Below, in pieces: positions 20,870 through 31,002 of a stretch of DNA of 64,000 nt (positions are counted from its first letter, which is position 1; the number at the start of each line of letters is the position of its first letter). Under the pieces are notes generated by a model. The model was not told where the DNA came from. It did no database searches and saw nothing but the letters and a program-made list of their open reading frames with translations. Where the stretch lies: the NCBI RefSeq assembly GCF_030252325.1, contig NZ_CP126981.1, positions 4,650,001-4,714,000 on the forward strand, given 5' to 3'. This DNA is from Candidatus Mycobacterium wuenschmannii (GTDB lineage Bacteria > Actinomycetota > Actinomycetes > Mycobacteriales > Mycobacteriaceae). The position numbers were made by a program, and so were the translations under genes.

Positions 20870-22102
20870 TCACCGCTGCGGTCGTGCGCCCAGCACGTCG
20901 CGGAACAACGCCTGGCGCAGTGCGAGCTCGCGCGGATCGCTGACCAGGTGGAAGCCCAGTCGGTTCATCACGTAGGCGTAGCCGATCCCCGTATCGGGGT
21001 CGGCGAACCCGAACGATCCGCCGAAACCCGGTGTGCCGAAGGCTTTGTCGGACGAGCCGAACTCGCACAGTGATCCGGGCTTCGACAGCCCCAGCGTGTA
21101 GACGGTGTCCACGCGCAGGACCTTGTCGCGTATGCCACCGCTCGGACCCTCGGGTTGTTCTGTGAACTCCCGATGCACCTCCGGCGTCAGACCGAGCGAG
21201 GGGTCCCCGGCCGAGGCGGTCCCGTATAGCTTGGCGACGGCGGTGGCCGTGCCGATGCCATTTGCCGACGGGACCTCGATGGCACGCACCTCGTCGCGGT
21301 TGTAGTCGCCGTTCCACGGCACCACGTCACGTGGCAGGGAACCGGCTCGGGCGAGCAGGCCGCGCGGGTTGAACGAGGCGGCCAACAGCGTGGCCGGGAG
21401 GACGTTCAGGTGTAGCAGCGACTGCGGGCGCGTCCAGTGGTGGATGTGCGCAACCCGGTCGCGGGACACCGAATCCGGAAGTCCGACAAAGAGATCGAGG
21501 CCCAGCGGGCCGGCGATCTCGTCGGCGAAGAAGCGGCCCAGGGTGCGGCCGGCCGGGTCGGTGCGTCGGATGAGCTCGGACTTGTACCAGCCCAGCGTGA
21601 TCGCGTGATACCCGTGCCGGGTGCCCGGCGGCCAGGCCGGCTTCTGCGTCGCGAGGATCTTCGAGAGTCGCGTCGGGTCGGCGACGTCCTGCACGGTCGG
21701 CACCGGGTTCAGCGCGCACAACCCGGCCTGGTGGGCGAGGAGTTGCCTGATGGTGACGTCGGCCTTGCCGGCCTGACCGAACTCTGGCCAGTGGTCGACG
21801 ACTTTGTCGTCGTAGCCGAATAGTCCGCGCGACACCGCCAGCGCTACCGCAAGGGCGGCAACACCTTTCGTCGAAGAGAACATATTGACCATGGTGTCGT
21901 GTTGCCACGGCTCCTTGCTGAAGCCGTCGCGGTAGCCGCCCCACATGTCGACGACCCTGACGCCGTCGCGGTAGACGGCGACCGCGGAGCCGGTTTCGCG
22001 GCCCGCGGCGAAGTTCGCGCGGAAGGCGTCGGCGACTTTGCCGAAGCCCTCGTCGGCGTGGCCCTGGACCAGATCTGGTGGCGCCGCGATCTTGCTGACC
22101 AT
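20870..22102 (-). CDS. Serine hydrolase of the class C beta-lactamase/EstB fold
   Basis: 410 aa. SxxK catalytic motif S76-S-T-K79 inside NMFSSTKGVAAL; the Tyr motif is probably YHA in RHGYHAITLGWYKSEL; the C-terminal FGTPGFGGSFGFADPDTGIG segment takes the place of the KTG/HxG motif. No signal peptide, so a cytosolic esterase or lipase is more likely than an antibiotic-degrading enzyme. Start ATG 22100-22102. Convergent with rplO. Confidence 0.85.
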   Translation of the reverse strand: MVSKIAAPPDLVQGHADEGFGKVADAFRANFAAGRETGSAVAVYRDGVRVVDMWGGYRDGFSKEPWQHDTMVNMFSSTKGVAALAVALAVSRGLFGYDDKVVDHWPEFGQAGKADVTIRQLLAHQAGLCALNPVPTVQDVADPTRLSKILATQKPAWPPGTRHGYHAITLGWYKSELIRRTDPAGRTLGRFFADEIAGPLGLDLFVGLPDSVSRDRVAHIHHWTRPQSLLHLNVLPATLLAASFNPRGLLARAGSLPRDVVPWNGDYNRDEVRAIEVPSANGIGTATAVAKLYGTASAGDPSLGLTPEVHREFTEQPEGPSGGIRDKVLRVDTVYTLGLSKPGSLCEFGSSDKAFGTPGFGGSFGFADPDTGIGYAYVMNRLGFHLVSDPRELALRQALFRDVLGARPQR

Positions 22103-22213
22103 GAAGTGGTTATACCGCCGTGTGTCCCCATCCGCGCCAAAACAGGGCGAGCATGGTGATATCGCATATGGTCACAAAACGAAAAAAGAGAGCCGCCTCG
22201 GACAGCGCGCGAG

Positions 22214-23140
22214 TCAGCCTAGCTGCGGAATGACTTCTGCGGCAAGGCGTTCCATCTGCTCGCGATCCTCGGTCACCGTACCGCCCACCGGGTTGAGCAG
22301 AATCGTCTCCGCTCCGGCGTCGATCACGGCGCGCAACCCGGTCACCACCTCCTCGATGGTGCCGAACACCGGGACGTCGTCGATCCCGGGCATGCCGCCG
22401 TAGATCCGATGCAGCCCGGCGAGCGCGCGCTCCCGGGCTCGCGCGGAGTCGTCGTCGATCATCAGATAGACCCGCTTGCCGATCGGAAACCCCGCGGAAT
22501 CCTTGCCCTGCGTGTCCAGTTCGGTCCGCACGCCGCGGACCGCCTCGGCGAATGCCGCCGTGGTCGACGACCCCGCGCCGAGAAACGCGTCGCCGTGCCG
22601 GACCGCGCGGGCGAGTGCCTTCGGCGCATGGCCACCGAACCAGATCGGTGGGTGCGGGCGCTGCACGGGCTTGGGCTGGATCGGCAGATCGTCGACTTGT
22701 CGGAAGCGGCCATCGAAGCTCACCCGCGGCTCGTCGGACCACGCCGCCTTCATCAGCTCCAGCCCCTCGGTGAAGCTGCTGACGAAGGTGTCGGCGTTCA
22801 CCCCGAACGCGGCGAACTTGCGCCTACCGCCGCCGGGCGCGACCCCGACGTCCAACCGACCGTGGCTGAGCCGGTCCACAGCCGTGATCGACGAGGCCAA
22901 CTGCAGCGGGTCGTGCAGCGACGCGACCAGGACGGCGACGCCCAGTCGCAGCCGCGAGGTGCAGGCCGCGGCCCACGCCAGCATTTCCAGCGGCGCAATC
23001 AGCGGCGTGGGCCCGACGATCTGCTCGAGCACCCAGCCCGCCTCGAACCCGAGTTCCTCGGCCCGGACCAGGTAATCGCGCACGCCGTCGGCGTCGAAAC
23101 CGGCCGAATCGAGTTGGTGGATCGATATCGAGAATCGCAC
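22214..23140 (-). CDS. F420-dependent luciferase-like oxidoreductase
   Basis: 308 aa from GTG 23138-23140 (RFSISIHQLDSAGFD). TIM-barrel luciferase-like pattern: WVLEQIVGPTPLIAPLEMLAWAAACTSRLRLGVAV, then LSHGRLDVGVAPGG and FGGHAPKALARAVRHGDAFLG. In mycobacteria such proteins mostly use coenzyme F420; the substrate is unknown. An open frame extends upstream to 23305 but into the sppA coding region. Only 38 nt separate it from divergent sppA. Confidence 0.85.
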   Translation of the reverse strand: MRFSISIHQLDSAGFDADGVRDYLVRAEELGFEAGWVLEQIVGPTPLIAPLEMLAWAAACTSRLRLGVAVLVASLHDPLQLASSITAVDRLSHGRLDVGVAPGGGRRKFAAFGVNADTFVSSFTEGLELMKAAWSDEPRVSFDGRFRQVDDLPIQPKPVQRPHPPIWFGGHAPKALARAVRHGDAFLGAGSSTTAAFAEAVRGVRTELDTQGKDSAGFPIGKRVYLMIDDDSARARERALAGLHRIYGGMPGIDDVPVFGTIEEVVTGLRAVIDAGAETILLNPVGGTVTEDREQMERLAAEVIPQLG

Positions 23141-23178
23141 CCCATCACGGTACGGCGGGCCATCGGTAGGCTCGTCGC

Positions 23179-24954
23179 ATGTTCTCTTTCCTGCCTGATC
23201 CGCCGGGCATCGACGACGTGCGCGCGCTGGCCCGCCGGGTGGACACCGCCCGCCATCACGGTGTTCCCAACGGCTGCGTGCTCGAACTCGACCTGCGGGT
23301 GGCACCGCCGGAGGCCGGCGGCCTCGATCCGCTGGCGATCATCACCGGCGGCGGTCGTCCGTTGGTGCTACGCGAGGCCGTCGCGGCGCTACATCGGGCA
23401 GCCGAGGATCCGCGCGTTGCCGGACTCATTGCGCGGGTCCAGCTGCCCGCCGCCGCGGCGGGGCCGGTCCAGGAACTCCGCGAGGCCGTCGCGGCGTTCA
23501 CCGCGGTGAAGCCCTCGCTGGCCTGGGCCGAGACCTACCCCGGCACGCTGTCGTACTACCTCGCATCGGCATTCGGCGAGGTATGGATGCAGCCGTCGGG
23601 CACGGTCGGGCTGATCGGATTCGCCACCAACGCCCTGTTCCTGCGGGACGCGCTGGACAAGGCCGGCATCGAGGCGCAATTCGTCGCCAAGGGCGAATAC
23701 AAGTCGGCGGCAAACCTTTTCACGCAGGACCGTTACACCGACGCGCACCGCGAGGCCGACACCCGCCTACTCGAAAGCCTGCGCGGGCAGGTGTGGCGGG
23801 CGATCGCCGAGTCGCGAAAGGTCGGCCACGACACGCTCGACGGGCTGGCCGACCGGGCGCCGCTGCTGCGCGACGTCGCGCTCGAGTCGGGTCTGATCGA
23901 TCGCGTCGGTTTCCGCGACGAGGCCTACGCGCGGATCGCGACCTTGGCCGACGGCGAGCATGATTCAGCCTCTGACGCCGACGGTGACGACGCCCCGCCC
24001 CGGCTGTATCTCAGCCGCTACGCACGGTCCAACGGACCGAGTGGGCCGTCGATCCCGGGGCGCGGACCCAAGTCGACGATCGCCGTAGTCACCCTCGCCG
24101 GCCCGATCGTCAGTGGCCGCGGCGGCTCCCGGGTGCCGTTCGGCTCGTCCAACGCCGGCGGCGACACCATCGCGGCGGCGTTACGCGAAGCGGCGCATGA
24201 CGATTCGGTGTCTGCGATCGTGTTGCGGGTCGACTCGCCGGGTGGTTCGGTCACCGCGTCGGAGACGATCTGGCGCGAGGTGCAGAAGGCCCGCGAGGCG
24301 GGCAAGCCGGTGGTGGCGTCGATGGGCGCGGTCGCCGCGTCCGGTGGCTACTACGTCTCGATGGGCGCCGACGCGATCGTGGCCAACCCCGGAACCATCA
24401 CCGGCTCGATCGGTGTGATCACCGGCAAGCTGATCGCCCGTGACCTGAAGGATCGGCTCGGTGTCGGCTCAGATGCGGTGCGCACCAACGCCAATGCCGA
24501 TGCCTGGTCGATCAACGCGCCGTTCACACCGGAGCAGCAGGCCCAGGTCGAGGCCGAGGCGGACCTGTTCTACACCGACTTCGTCGAGCGGGTCGCCGAT
24601 GGCCGCAACCTGACCGTCGACGCGGTCGATGCGGTCGCCCGCGGCCGGGTATGGACCGGCGAAGACGCTCTCGAGCACGGCCTGGTCGACGAACTCGGCG
24701 GCCTGCGGACCGCGGTGCGTAAGGCGAAGGTGCTGGCCGGCCTCGATGAAGACGACAAGGCGCGCCTGGTCGGCTATCCGGGGTCGTCGGTGTGGGACTA
24801 CCTGCGGCCACGCGCGTCGTCGCAGCCCGCGGCGGCGTCGCTACCGGATGCGTTGGGCGGCTTGATCACTCAGTCGGTGGTCGGCCTGGTCGAGCAAGCC
24901 GAGCGGTCGCTGACCGGCGCCAGCGTGTTGTGGACGGGCCAGTCCCGCTTCTAG
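23179..24954 (+). CDS. sppA: Protease IV, SppA type
   Basis: 591 aa, tandem-domain (67K-type) length. The catalytic dyad is in place: Lys175 in [11 protein letters not shown] of the N-terminal domain and Ser388 in [14 protein letters not shown] of the C-terminal domain. It degrades residual signal peptides. No clear N-terminal membrane anchor is visible, unlike the E. coli enzyme. Orthologue of Rv0724. Its stop and that of the convergent methyltransferase share CTAG at 24951-24954. Confidence 0.93.
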   Translation: MFSFLPDPPGIDDVRALARRVDTARHHGVPNGCVLELDLRVAPPEAGGLDPLAIITGGGRPLVLREAVAALHRAAEDPRVAGLIARVQLPAAAAGPVQELREAVAAFTAVKPSLAWAETYPGTLSYYLASAFGEVWMQPSGTVGLIGFATNALFLRDALDKAGIEAQFVAKGEYKSAANLFTQDRYTDAHREADTRLLESLRGQVWRAIAESRKVGHDTLDGLADRAPLLRDVALESGLIDRVGFRDEAYARIATLADGEHDSASDADGDDAPPRLYLSRYARSNGPSGPSIPGRGPKSTIAVVTLAGPIVSGRGGSRVPFGSSNAGGDTIAAALREAAHDDSVSAIVLRVDSPGGSVTASETIWREVQKAREAGKPVVASMGAVAASGGYYVSMGADAIVANPGTITGSIGVITGKLIARDLKDRLGVGSDAVRTNANADAWSINAPFTPEQQAQVEAEADLFYTDFVERVADGRNLTVDAVDAVARGRVWTGEDALEHGLVDELGGLRTAVRKAKVLAGLDEDDKARLVGYPGSSVWDYLRPRASSQPAAASLPDALGGLITQSVVGLVEQAERSLTGASVLWTGQSRF

Positions 24955-25865
24955 CCCGCGAGCGTCCCGCTGACGTAGATGATCTCGCCGAGCGGATCAT
25001 CCGTCTCCGCCGTGGGCAGCGACCGCCCGTTGGTCGCGAACAGATCCGTTCGCGACGTGCCGGTGGCGTCCCACGACTTGCCGCGCAGATACTCGACCAC
25101 GTGGTTGCGCTGCCCGGCGTAGATCAACGACGGCATGTCGATGTCGACGCCCTGGGCCCGCAGCGGGGCCGACATCTCGCGGGCCTTCTCCTCGTCGAAA
25201 TCCACGATGCCCGGCACGTATTCGGTCGCGACGGCGCTGCCCGGGGCGCTCAGCGCGGTGATGTTGTCGAACAACCGGTCCTGGGCCTCCGGGGGCAGGT
25301 AGATCAGCAGGCCCTCGGCCAACCAGGCCGTCGGCGCGCTGGTGTCCAGTCCGGCCTCGCGGAGCGCGGCCGGCCAGTCGTAGCGCAGGTCGATCGCGAC
25401 GGTGCGACGCTCGGCGCTGGGCGCGGCGCCCAGATCGGCCAGCGTGCGGGTCTTGAACTCGATGACCTGCGGCTGGTCGATCTCGTAGACGACGGTCCGG
25501 GCGGGCCAGGGCAGCCGGTAGGCGCGGGCGTCCAGGCCGGAGGCCAGGATCACCACCTGGCGGATGCCGGTGTCGACCGCCGCCAACAGGTACTCGTCAA
25601 AGTACTTGGTGCGCAAACCCATTCCGTCGATGATCGCCTGGGTGCGCTGCGGCGACGAGTTCGGCAGCAGCGACATGTCGAGGTCGCCGTCGATCATCTT
25701 GACGAAGAAGTCCAGGCCGACCGCGCGGACCAGGGGTTCGGCGAACGGGTCGTTGATCAGTGGCTCGGTGTCGTTGGTCGCCATCGCGCGACCCGCGGCG
25801 ACCATCGTCGCGGTGGCGCCCACGCTGGATGCCAGGTCCCAGCTGTCGTCGTCGGTGCGCGTCAT
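24951..25865 (-). CDS. SAM-dependent methyltransferase, TIGR00027 family (copy 1)
   Basis: 304 aa from ATG 25863-25865 ([20 protein letters not shown]). Family hallmarks: SAM-binding [38 protein letters not shown] and [21 protein letters not shown]. Related to Rv0724A/Rv0725c/Rv0726c, the leucine carboxyl methyltransferase-like group; substrate unknown. Third gene of a three-copy operon; its ATG overlaps the stop of copy 2 as ATGA. Confidence 0.93.
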   Translation of the reverse strand: MTRTDDDSWDLASSVGATATMVAAGRAMATNDTEPLINDPFAEPLVRAVGLDFFVKMIDGDLDMSLLPNSSPQRTQAIIDGMGLRTKYFDEYLLAAVDTGIRQVVILASGLDARAYRLPWPARTVVYEIDQPQVIEFKTRTLADLGAAPSAERRTVAIDLRYDWPAALREAGLDTSAPTAWLAEGLLIYLPPEAQDRLFDNITALSAPGSAVATEYVPGIVDFDEEKAREMSAPLRAQGVDIDMPSLIYAGQRNHVVEYLRGKSWDATGTSRTDLFATNGRSLPTAETDDPLGEIIYVSGTLAG

Positions 25866-26764
25866 TTCAGCGTCGCCGCAACGTAACTCATCTCTTTGAA
25901 GACGGTCATCGACTCGTCGTCCGGGAACGCGAAGCCGTTTCGCTCGTAGAGTTGGGTGGCGGGATGGCCGACCACCGACCAGCCGTGGCTGGTGAGGTAG
26001 TCGATGACGATGCTGCGCTCGCCCTGGTAGAACAGCTCGGTCGGGTCGAGGCCGAACCCGGCGCGACGCCACCGTTCGGCGATGCGCTTGATGCCCTCCC
26101 CGGAGAACGCGTCGGGATTGGAGATGTGCTCGGTGGCGAGTTGGCTACCCGGTGCGCTCAGCGCCTTGATGTTGTCGAACAGCCTGTCCTGGGCGTCCGG
26201 CGGAAGATAGGGCAGCAGTCCCTCGGCGCTCCATGCAGTCGGCCTGTCGACGTCAAAACCGTTCTGCTGCAGGGCCTGTGGCCAGTCCTCACGAAGGTCG
26301 ATGCTGACCGTGCGGCGCTCGGCGGTCGGTTCTGCGCCGAGACCCGCCAGGGTCGTGGTCTTGAACTCGATCACCTCCGGCTGGTCGACCTCGAAGACGA
26401 CGGTGCCGGCGGCCCACGGCAGGCGATACGCCCTGGTGTCCAGGCCGGACGCCAGGATCACCGCTTGGCGAATCCCACTTTCGGTGGCGGCGACGAAGAA
26501 GTCGTCGAAAAACCTTGTCCGCACGGTCATCTGCTCGGCCCGGGCCGAGCGGTTGAGGCCGGCCTCCTCCTCGGCGGTGATGTCGCCGTCCACGAGGCGG
26601 ATGAACGGATCCATCCCGACAGCGCGCACCAGCGGGGCGGCGTAGGGGTCGTCGAGCAGCGGGTCGGGGCCCTGGGATGCCAATGCCCGGGCGGCGGCGA
26701 CCATCGTTGCGGTCGCACCCACGCTGGAGGCCAGATCCCAGCTGTCGTCGTCAGTACGTGCCAT
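25862..26764 (-). CDS. SAM-dependent methyltransferase, TIGR00027 family (copy 2)
   Basis: 300 aa, [20 protein letters not shown]. Same motifs as its neighbours ([60 protein letters not shown]). Ten nt behind copy 3 and overlapping copy 1. The copies differ throughout, so they are old tandem duplicates rather than a fresh expansion. Confidence 0.93.
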   Translation of the reverse strand: MARTDDDSWDLASSVGATATMVAAARALASQGPDPLLDDPYAAPLVRAVGMDPFIRLVDGDITAEEEAGLNRSARAEQMTVRTRFFDDFFVAATESGIRQAVILASGLDTRAYRLPWAAGTVVFEVDQPEVIEFKTTTLAGLGAEPTAERRTVSIDLREDWPQALQQNGFDVDRPTAWSAEGLLPYLPPDAQDRLFDNIKALSAPGSQLATEHISNPDAFSGEGIKRIAERWRRAGFGLDPTELFYQGERSIVIDYLTSHGWSVVGHPATQLYERNGFAFPDDESMTVFKEMSYVAATLK

Positions 26765-26774
26765 CGGGTGACTC

Positions 26775-27707
26775 CTATTTCTTGTCGGTCAGGGTGCCAC
26801 TGACGTAGAGCCGGTCGGCGAACGGCAGGTCGTCCTCGACCAAGGGGTCAAGCCCATTGGCCGCGAACAGGTCTCGAATGGTGCTGCCGCCCATCGCCCA
26901 GCCGCGTTCCGTCAGATACGGCTCCGCGGCATTGCGCTCTCCGTCGTAGACCAACTCCGCCACGTCCAGGTTTAGTCCATGCCGGCGCCAGCGCTGCGCC
27001 ACGGCCTGCATCCGGGTCCGGATGCGTTCCTTATGGGCTTCGTCGCGGGGCGGTCCGCTCTCGGTCGCGATCCGGCTGCCCGGTGCGCTGAGCTCGGTGA
27101 TGGTGTCCAGCAGCCGGTCCTGCGCGTCGGGCGGCAGGTAGATCAGCAGTCCCTCGGCACTCCACGCGCTGGGCTGGGCCGGATCGAACCCCGCAGCCCG
27201 CAGCGCCGCCGGCCAGTCGTCGCGCAGGTCGACCGCGACGGTGCGACGCTGCGCGGTGGGCTCGGCGCCGAGATCGGCCAGCGTGCGGGTCTTGAACTCG
27301 ATGACCTGCGGCTGGTCGATCTCGTAGACGACGGTTCCGGCGGGCCAGGGCAGCCGGTAGGCGCGGGCGTCGAGGCCGGAGGCGAGGATCACCGCCTGCG
27401 TGATCCCGGCGTTTGTCGCGTCGAGGAAGAACTCGTCGAAGAACTTCGTCCGCACCGCCATGTTGTCGGTCATCCGCTGCGCGCTCGGTGCCGCGCCGTC
27501 GTCCTCGAGGTCGGCGGGGGACATCTCGCCGCTCGCCAGCTTGGTGAACAGGTCGAGACCGACGGCGCGAACCAACGGCTCGGCGTAGGGATCGTCGATC
27601 AGGGGGCGCTCGACCCTGCTGGCCATGGCACGCGCAGACGCGACCATCGTGGCGGTCGCTCCGACGCTCGACGCGAGGTCCCAGGTGTCGTCGTCAGTGC
27701 GCGCCAT
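26775..27707 (-). CDS. SAM-dependent methyltransferase, TIGR00027 family (copy 3, first in operon)
   Basis: 310 aa, [20 protein letters not shown], with [20 protein letters not shown] and [20 protein letters not shown]. Leads the operon of three; the TTAGCCAA-containing element at 27733-27754 lies 26 bases before its start codon and is shared in core with the element before the second methyltransferase operon at 34157. Confidence 0.93.
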   Translation of the reverse strand: MARTDDDTWDLASSVGATATMVASARAMASRVERPLIDDPYAEPLVRAVGLDLFTKLASGEMSPADLEDDGAAPSAQRMTDNMAVRTKFFDEFFLDATNAGITQAVILASGLDARAYRLPWPAGTVVYEIDQPQVIEFKTRTLADLGAEPTAQRRTVAVDLRDDWPAALRAAGFDPAQPSAWSAEGLLIYLPPDAQDRLLDTITELSAPGSRIATESGPPRDEAHKERIRTRMQAVAQRWRRHGLNLDVAELVYDGERNAAEPYLTERGWAMGGSTIRDLFAANGLDPLVEDDLPFADRLYVSGTLTDKK

Positions 27708-27732
27708 CGCTGTCCTTCCAGGTGGCAGCCAG

Positions 27733-27754
27733 GTTATTACTTAGCCAATATAAC
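27733..27754. promoter_or_regulatory. Operator/promoter candidate of the first methyltransferase operon
   Basis: An AT-rich element starts GTTAT and ends ATAAC (inverted 5-bp ends) and contains TTAGCCAA at 27741-27748. On the coding strand this reads TTGGCTAA. The same TTAGCCAA occurs at 34200-34207 ahead of the second methyltransferase operon. Confidence 0.5.
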
Positions 27755-27771
27755 GAGGCTACCACCGTGGT

Positions 27772-28431
27772 CTAAACGGGTCGGGTCGCTCGGTAGAACG
27801 CCAGGCGTCCGATCACCCGTTGACGTCGGGTGCCCACCAGGGACCAGTCGAAACCGGCCTGCCGGAGCAGGTCCGGGATCGAGTCGTCGAAGTGCGCGGC
27901 GGCGTGCTGGTGGCGAGCGAAGAACCGGCCGAAGACGCCGTGCCGGCCCTCCTCATCGGGGTCGACGTCGACGAGGTGCAGCCGGCCGCCGGGGCGCAGC
28001 ACGCGCAACACCTCGGCCAGCGCGGCGGTCTTCGCGTCGTGGTCCAGATGGTGCAGCATCAGCGACGACAACACCCGGTCGAATTCGCCGTCGGCGTACG
28101 GTAGCCGTTGGGCGTAGCCGTGGTCGAAGCGAATACCGCTCTGGCTGTGCAATTTTCGGTGCGCGCGGCCCAGGGCGAGCGGGTCGGGGTCGACACCGGT
28201 CACGTCGGCGCCCGGGCAGGCCCGCTTGGCGCGGACGCTCAGCGTGCCGGTTCCGCTGCCGATCTCCAGCACGCGGTGGCCGCCGGCAAGCTCGGCCTGG
28301 TCGACGAGTAGCTGGTGGACCTTGCCCAGGCCGAGCACCCGGGACATCAGGTCGTAGGTGGGCAGCAGTGCGTCGTGCTGGGCGGCGGGCATGTAGTCGT
28401 GCGGATGATGTTTGGTCATGTCCACCATCAT
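27772..28431 (-). CDS. Class I SAM-dependent methyltransferase (UbiE/Methyltransf_11 type)
   Basis: 219 aa. SAM motif I VLEIGSGTGTLSVRAK (residues about 54-69), motif II VTGVDPDPLALGRA and post-motif LRVLRPGGRLHLVDVDPDEEGRHG are clear. Unrelated in fold family to the TIGR00027 genes next door. Start may instead be the ATG at 28417-28419, which has GGTGG ahead of it. Divergent from an AraC regulator 62 nt away, which may control it. Confidence 0.85.
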   Translation of the reverse strand: MMVDMTKHHPHDYMPAAQHDALLPTYDLMSRVLGLGKVHQLLVDQAELAGGHRVLEIGSGTGTLSVRAKRACPGADVTGVDPDPLALGRAHRKLHSQSGIRFDHGYAQRLPYADGEFDRVLSSLMLHHLDHDAKTAALAEVLRVLRPGGRLHLVDVDPDEEGRHGVFGRFFARHQHAAAHFDDSIPDLLRQAGFDWSLVGTRRQRVIGRLAFYRATRPV

Positions 28432-28480
28432 GGGAGACTATGGCTGGCCAGGTTTGAGTGATCTTCGGACAAACTTGGAC

Positions 28481-28486
28481 TATCTT
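28481..28486 (+). promoter_or_regulatory. -10 element for a leaderless AraC-type gene
   Basis: TATCTT lies 7 bases before ATG 28494, and no ribosome binding site precedes the ATG. This spacing puts the transcription start on the A of the ATG, a common leaderless arrangement in mycobacteria. Two direct copies of CTTnGGAC/CTTGGAC at 28463-28480 abut it. Confidence 0.45.
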
Positions 28487-28493
28487 TGGTGCA

Positions 28494-29372
28494 ATGCCCG
28501 ATCAGGTATCGACGCCGACCAGGCTGATTCGCCATCGCGGCGGAGTGCCGGTCTACCAGTATCGAACCGACCCGCACACACCCCCGCTGTCGGTCATCCG
28601 CCGAAGCGACCAGGTACGCAACCAGGGTCGTCACATTCACGATTTTCCGGCGCTGTGGTTCCGCCCGGCCGCCGGAGCCGTCTACGTGGTCGCCGCGGGG
28701 GAGGTGCTCGACCCGGAGCAACTCGGCGACCTCGAGGGCGGCGTCGGGGTGCTGTTCGACCCGGCCGCGATGGGTGAGGACGGTGGATCGCCCTGGCCGA
28801 CATGGCGGACCCACCCGTTGCTGTTCCCCTTCCTGCACGGACGAGCCGGCGGGCTGCTGCGGTTGGAACTCCCGAAACCCCTTCGGGCCAGGTGGAATTC
28901 GACGATCGATTCGATCGAGGCGGAGTTAGCCGACTGCGAAGACGGCTACCAACAGGCCGCCCTGGCGCATCTCACGCTGCTGTTGATCGACGTCGCGCGC
29001 CTGGCCGGCCCCGATGTCGTTGGCGACCTGCGACGCAGCGGCGAACCGATGCTGGCCGACGTCTTCGACGTCATCGATCGGCGGCACGGCGAACCGCTGT
29101 CGTTGCGCGACGTGGCGCACGAGGTGGGGATCACGCCCGGGCACCTGACCACCGTGGTGCGCCGCCGGACCGGGCGCACCGTGCAGGAGTGGATCATCGA
29201 GCGTCGGATGGCTGAAGCGCGAAAGCTGTTGACGCAGAACGATATCCCCATTCAGGAGGTCGCGATGCGTGTCGGCGTGCCCGATCCGGGATACTTCAGC
29301 AGGCTATTCCGCCGCGCGCACGGCGCCTCGCCGCGGGCCTGGCGGGACTACAGCGGGTTGGCGCGCAGGTAG
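28494..29372 (+). CDS. AraC-family transcriptional regulator with cupin N-terminal domain
   Basis: 292 aa from ATG 28494 (MPDQVSTPTRLIRH). N-terminal ligand-binding cupin-like domain includes HIHDFPALWF. The C-terminal pair of helix-turn-helix motifs is at about 195-285 (LSLRDVAHEVGITPGHLTTVVRRRTGR and IQEVAMRVGVPDPGYFSRLFRRAHG). Likely controls the divergent methyltransferase or the downstream sugar genes. The 3' end overlaps the convergent fucA by 25 nt. Confidence 0.88.
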   Translation: MPDQVSTPTRLIRHRGGVPVYQYRTDPHTPPLSVIRRSDQVRNQGRHIHDFPALWFRPAAGAVYVVAAGEVLDPEQLGDLEGGVGVLFDPAAMGEDGGSPWPTWRTHPLLFPFLHGRAGGLLRLELPKPLRARWNSTIDSIEAELADCEDGYQQAALAHLTLLLIDVARLAGPDVVGDLRRSGEPMLADVFDVIDRRHGEPLSLRDVAHEVGITPGHLTTVVRRRTGRTVQEWIIERRMAEARKLLTQNDIPIQEVAMRVGVPDPGYFSRLFRRAHGASPRAWRDYSGLARR

Positions 29373-30004
29373 CCGTAGACCCCGGCGAAGTTGTTGTTGA
29401 CGTCCTCCGGGATCGGCACCGGACCGCCGAGAGCCCTAGCGCCCCAAACGATTTGGGCGCTGCGTTCCACCAAGGCGGTGACGTGTAGCACCTTGTCCGG
29501 CCGCGGGCCGACTGCCACCAGGCCGTGATTGGCGATCAGCGCCGCGGCCCGGCCCTCGAGCGCCTTCACCGCGTTGCTGCCCACCTCGGGGGTGCCGGAG
29601 GCCGCGTATTCGCTGCAGCGGATGTCGCCGCCGCAGTAGATGGCGAACTCGTCGATGGCGGCCGGAATGGGTTGATGGGAGATCGCGAACATGGTCGCCC
29701 ACACCGGGTGGCTGTGGATGACGCTGGCGATGTCGTCGAACGCCCGATAGCAGGCCAGGTGCAGCGCCATCTCCGTCGACGGCGACCGGCCGTCCGCGGC
29801 CTGCAGGACGGTGCCGTCGGGGTCCACCACCACCAGGTCGGCCAGTGTCATGTCGGCGTAGTCGACCGAGGACGGGGTGATCACCAGGTTGCCGTCGGAC
29901 CGCCGGGCCGAGATGTTGCCCGCCGTGCCCTCGACCAGTCCGCGGCGCAGCATGTCCTTGGCGGCCGCCAGCACAGCGGCCTCAGTGTCCGCCACCGATC
30001 TCAT
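29348..30004 (-). CDS. fucA: Class II aldolase, L-fuculose-phosphate aldolase-like
   Basis: 218 aa, orthologue of Rv0727c. GTAGNIS phosphate-binding motif at about 28-34, zinc histidines in HSHPVWATMF (about 97-106), and NHGLVAVG near 158. It would cleave a ketose-1-phosphate to dihydroxyacetone phosphate and an aldehyde. The start overlaps the stop of the dehydrogenase gene (TGA/ATG at 30001-30004), forming an operon. Confidence 0.9.
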   Translation of the reverse strand: MRSVADTEAAVLAAAKDMLRRGLVEGTAGNISARRSDGNLVITPSSVDYADMTLADLVVVDPDGTVLQAADGRSPSTEMALHLACYRAFDDIASVIHSHPVWATMFAISHQPIPAAIDEFAIYCGGDIRCSEYAASGTPEVGSNAVKALEGRAAALIANHGLVAVGPRPDKVLHVTALVERSAQIVWGARALGGPVPIPEDVNNNFAGVYGYLRANPL

Positions 30005-30981
30005 CGGGTCAGCACCTCCGGGTTGACGATATGAACCGGCGACCCGCCCGAGAGCAGCGCGTCGAGGTCGTCGGCGACCATCTGGGCCTGGCGCGCCTCA
30101 GTGTTCCACGTGGCGCCGCCGATATGCGGCGTGAGCACGACATTGGGCATGGCCACCAGCGGATGGTCGATGGGCAGCCACTCGCCGGCGAAGTGATCCA
30201 GCCCGGCGGCGGCGACCTTGCCCGCGCGCAACGCCTCGACCAGCGCGTCGGTGTCGTGCAATTGGGCCCGCGCGCTGTTCAGGAAGACGACCCCGTCGCG
30301 CATCGCCGCGAACTGTTCGGCCCCGATCAGTCCAGCGGTCTCGGCGGTCACCGGCGCGTGCAGGGACACGATGTCGGCCTCGGCCAGCAACTCCGCCAGG
30401 CTGTGCCGCGCGTCGTCGTTGAAAGGGTCGTGGGCGATCACCCGCAGGCCGAGACCGGCCATTCGCCACTGGACCGCGCGCCCGACCGCCCCCAGGCCGA
30501 CCAGACCGATCGTCCGGCCGGCCAGCTCCCAGGCCCGGAACCGCTGATAGGGGATGGTGCCGTCGCGGAAGACCTGCCCGGCGCGCACGTCGCCGTCGGC
30601 GCCGAGCACCTGCCGGGTGGCGGCGAACAGCAGTGCCAGCGTCATCTCCGCGACCGCGTCGGCATTGCGGCCCGGCGTGCTGAGTACCGGTATCCCGGCC
30701 GCCGTAGCGCCGGCGACGTCGACGTTGTTGGGGTCGCCGCGCGTGGCGGCGATGGCTCGCACCCCAGTGTCGAACACCGGCCCGCTTACCGAATCACTCT
30801 CCACCACAACGATATCCGCGCCCTCTGCGGTGATCCGCTCGGCGAGTTGTTCGGCGCTGTAGATCCGCAGCGGGGTCTGGTCGATCCACGGGTCGTAGAC
30901 CACGTCGGCCAGGCCGCGCAGTTTCGCGAATCCGTCGCCTCGCAGCGGGGCCGTCACCAGGGCACGGGTCACGAGAGCCAA
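30001..30981 (-). CDS. serA2: D-2-hydroxyacid dehydrogenase (SerA2-like)
   Basis: 326 aa, orthologue of Rv0728c. NAD-binding GLVGLGAVGRAVQWRMAGLG at about 155-175. The Arg (FLNSARAQLHDTDALVEAL), Glu and His (HIGGATWNTEARQAQ) catalytic positions of the family are visible. Annotated in M. tuberculosis as a phosphoglycerate dehydrogenase, but its linkage to an aldolase and a sugar kinase suggests a sugar-acid substrate. No ACT regulatory domain. Confidence 0.87.
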   Translation of the reverse strand: MALVTRALVTAPLRGDGFAKLRGLADVVYDPWIDQTPLRIYSAEQLAERITAEGADIVVVESDSVSGPVFDTGVRAIAATRGDPNNVDVAGATAAGIPVLSTPGRNADAVAEMTLALLFAATRQVLGADGDVRAGQVFRDGTIPYQRFRAWELAGRTIGLVGLGAVGRAVQWRMAGLGLRVIAHDPFNDDARHSLAELLAEADIVSLHAPVTAETAGLIGAEQFAAMRDGVVFLNSARAQLHDTDALVEALRAGKVAAAGLDHFAGEWLPIDHPLVAMPNVVLTPHIGGATWNTEARQAQMVADDLDALLSGGSPVHIVNPEVLTR

Positions 30982-31002
30982 TGCTGGCGTACGGTGACGC
31001 CC

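Noticed and set aside
20870..22102. True beta-lactamase conferring resistance
   Set aside because: No signal peptide and no KTG triad; it fits the esterase branch of the fold.
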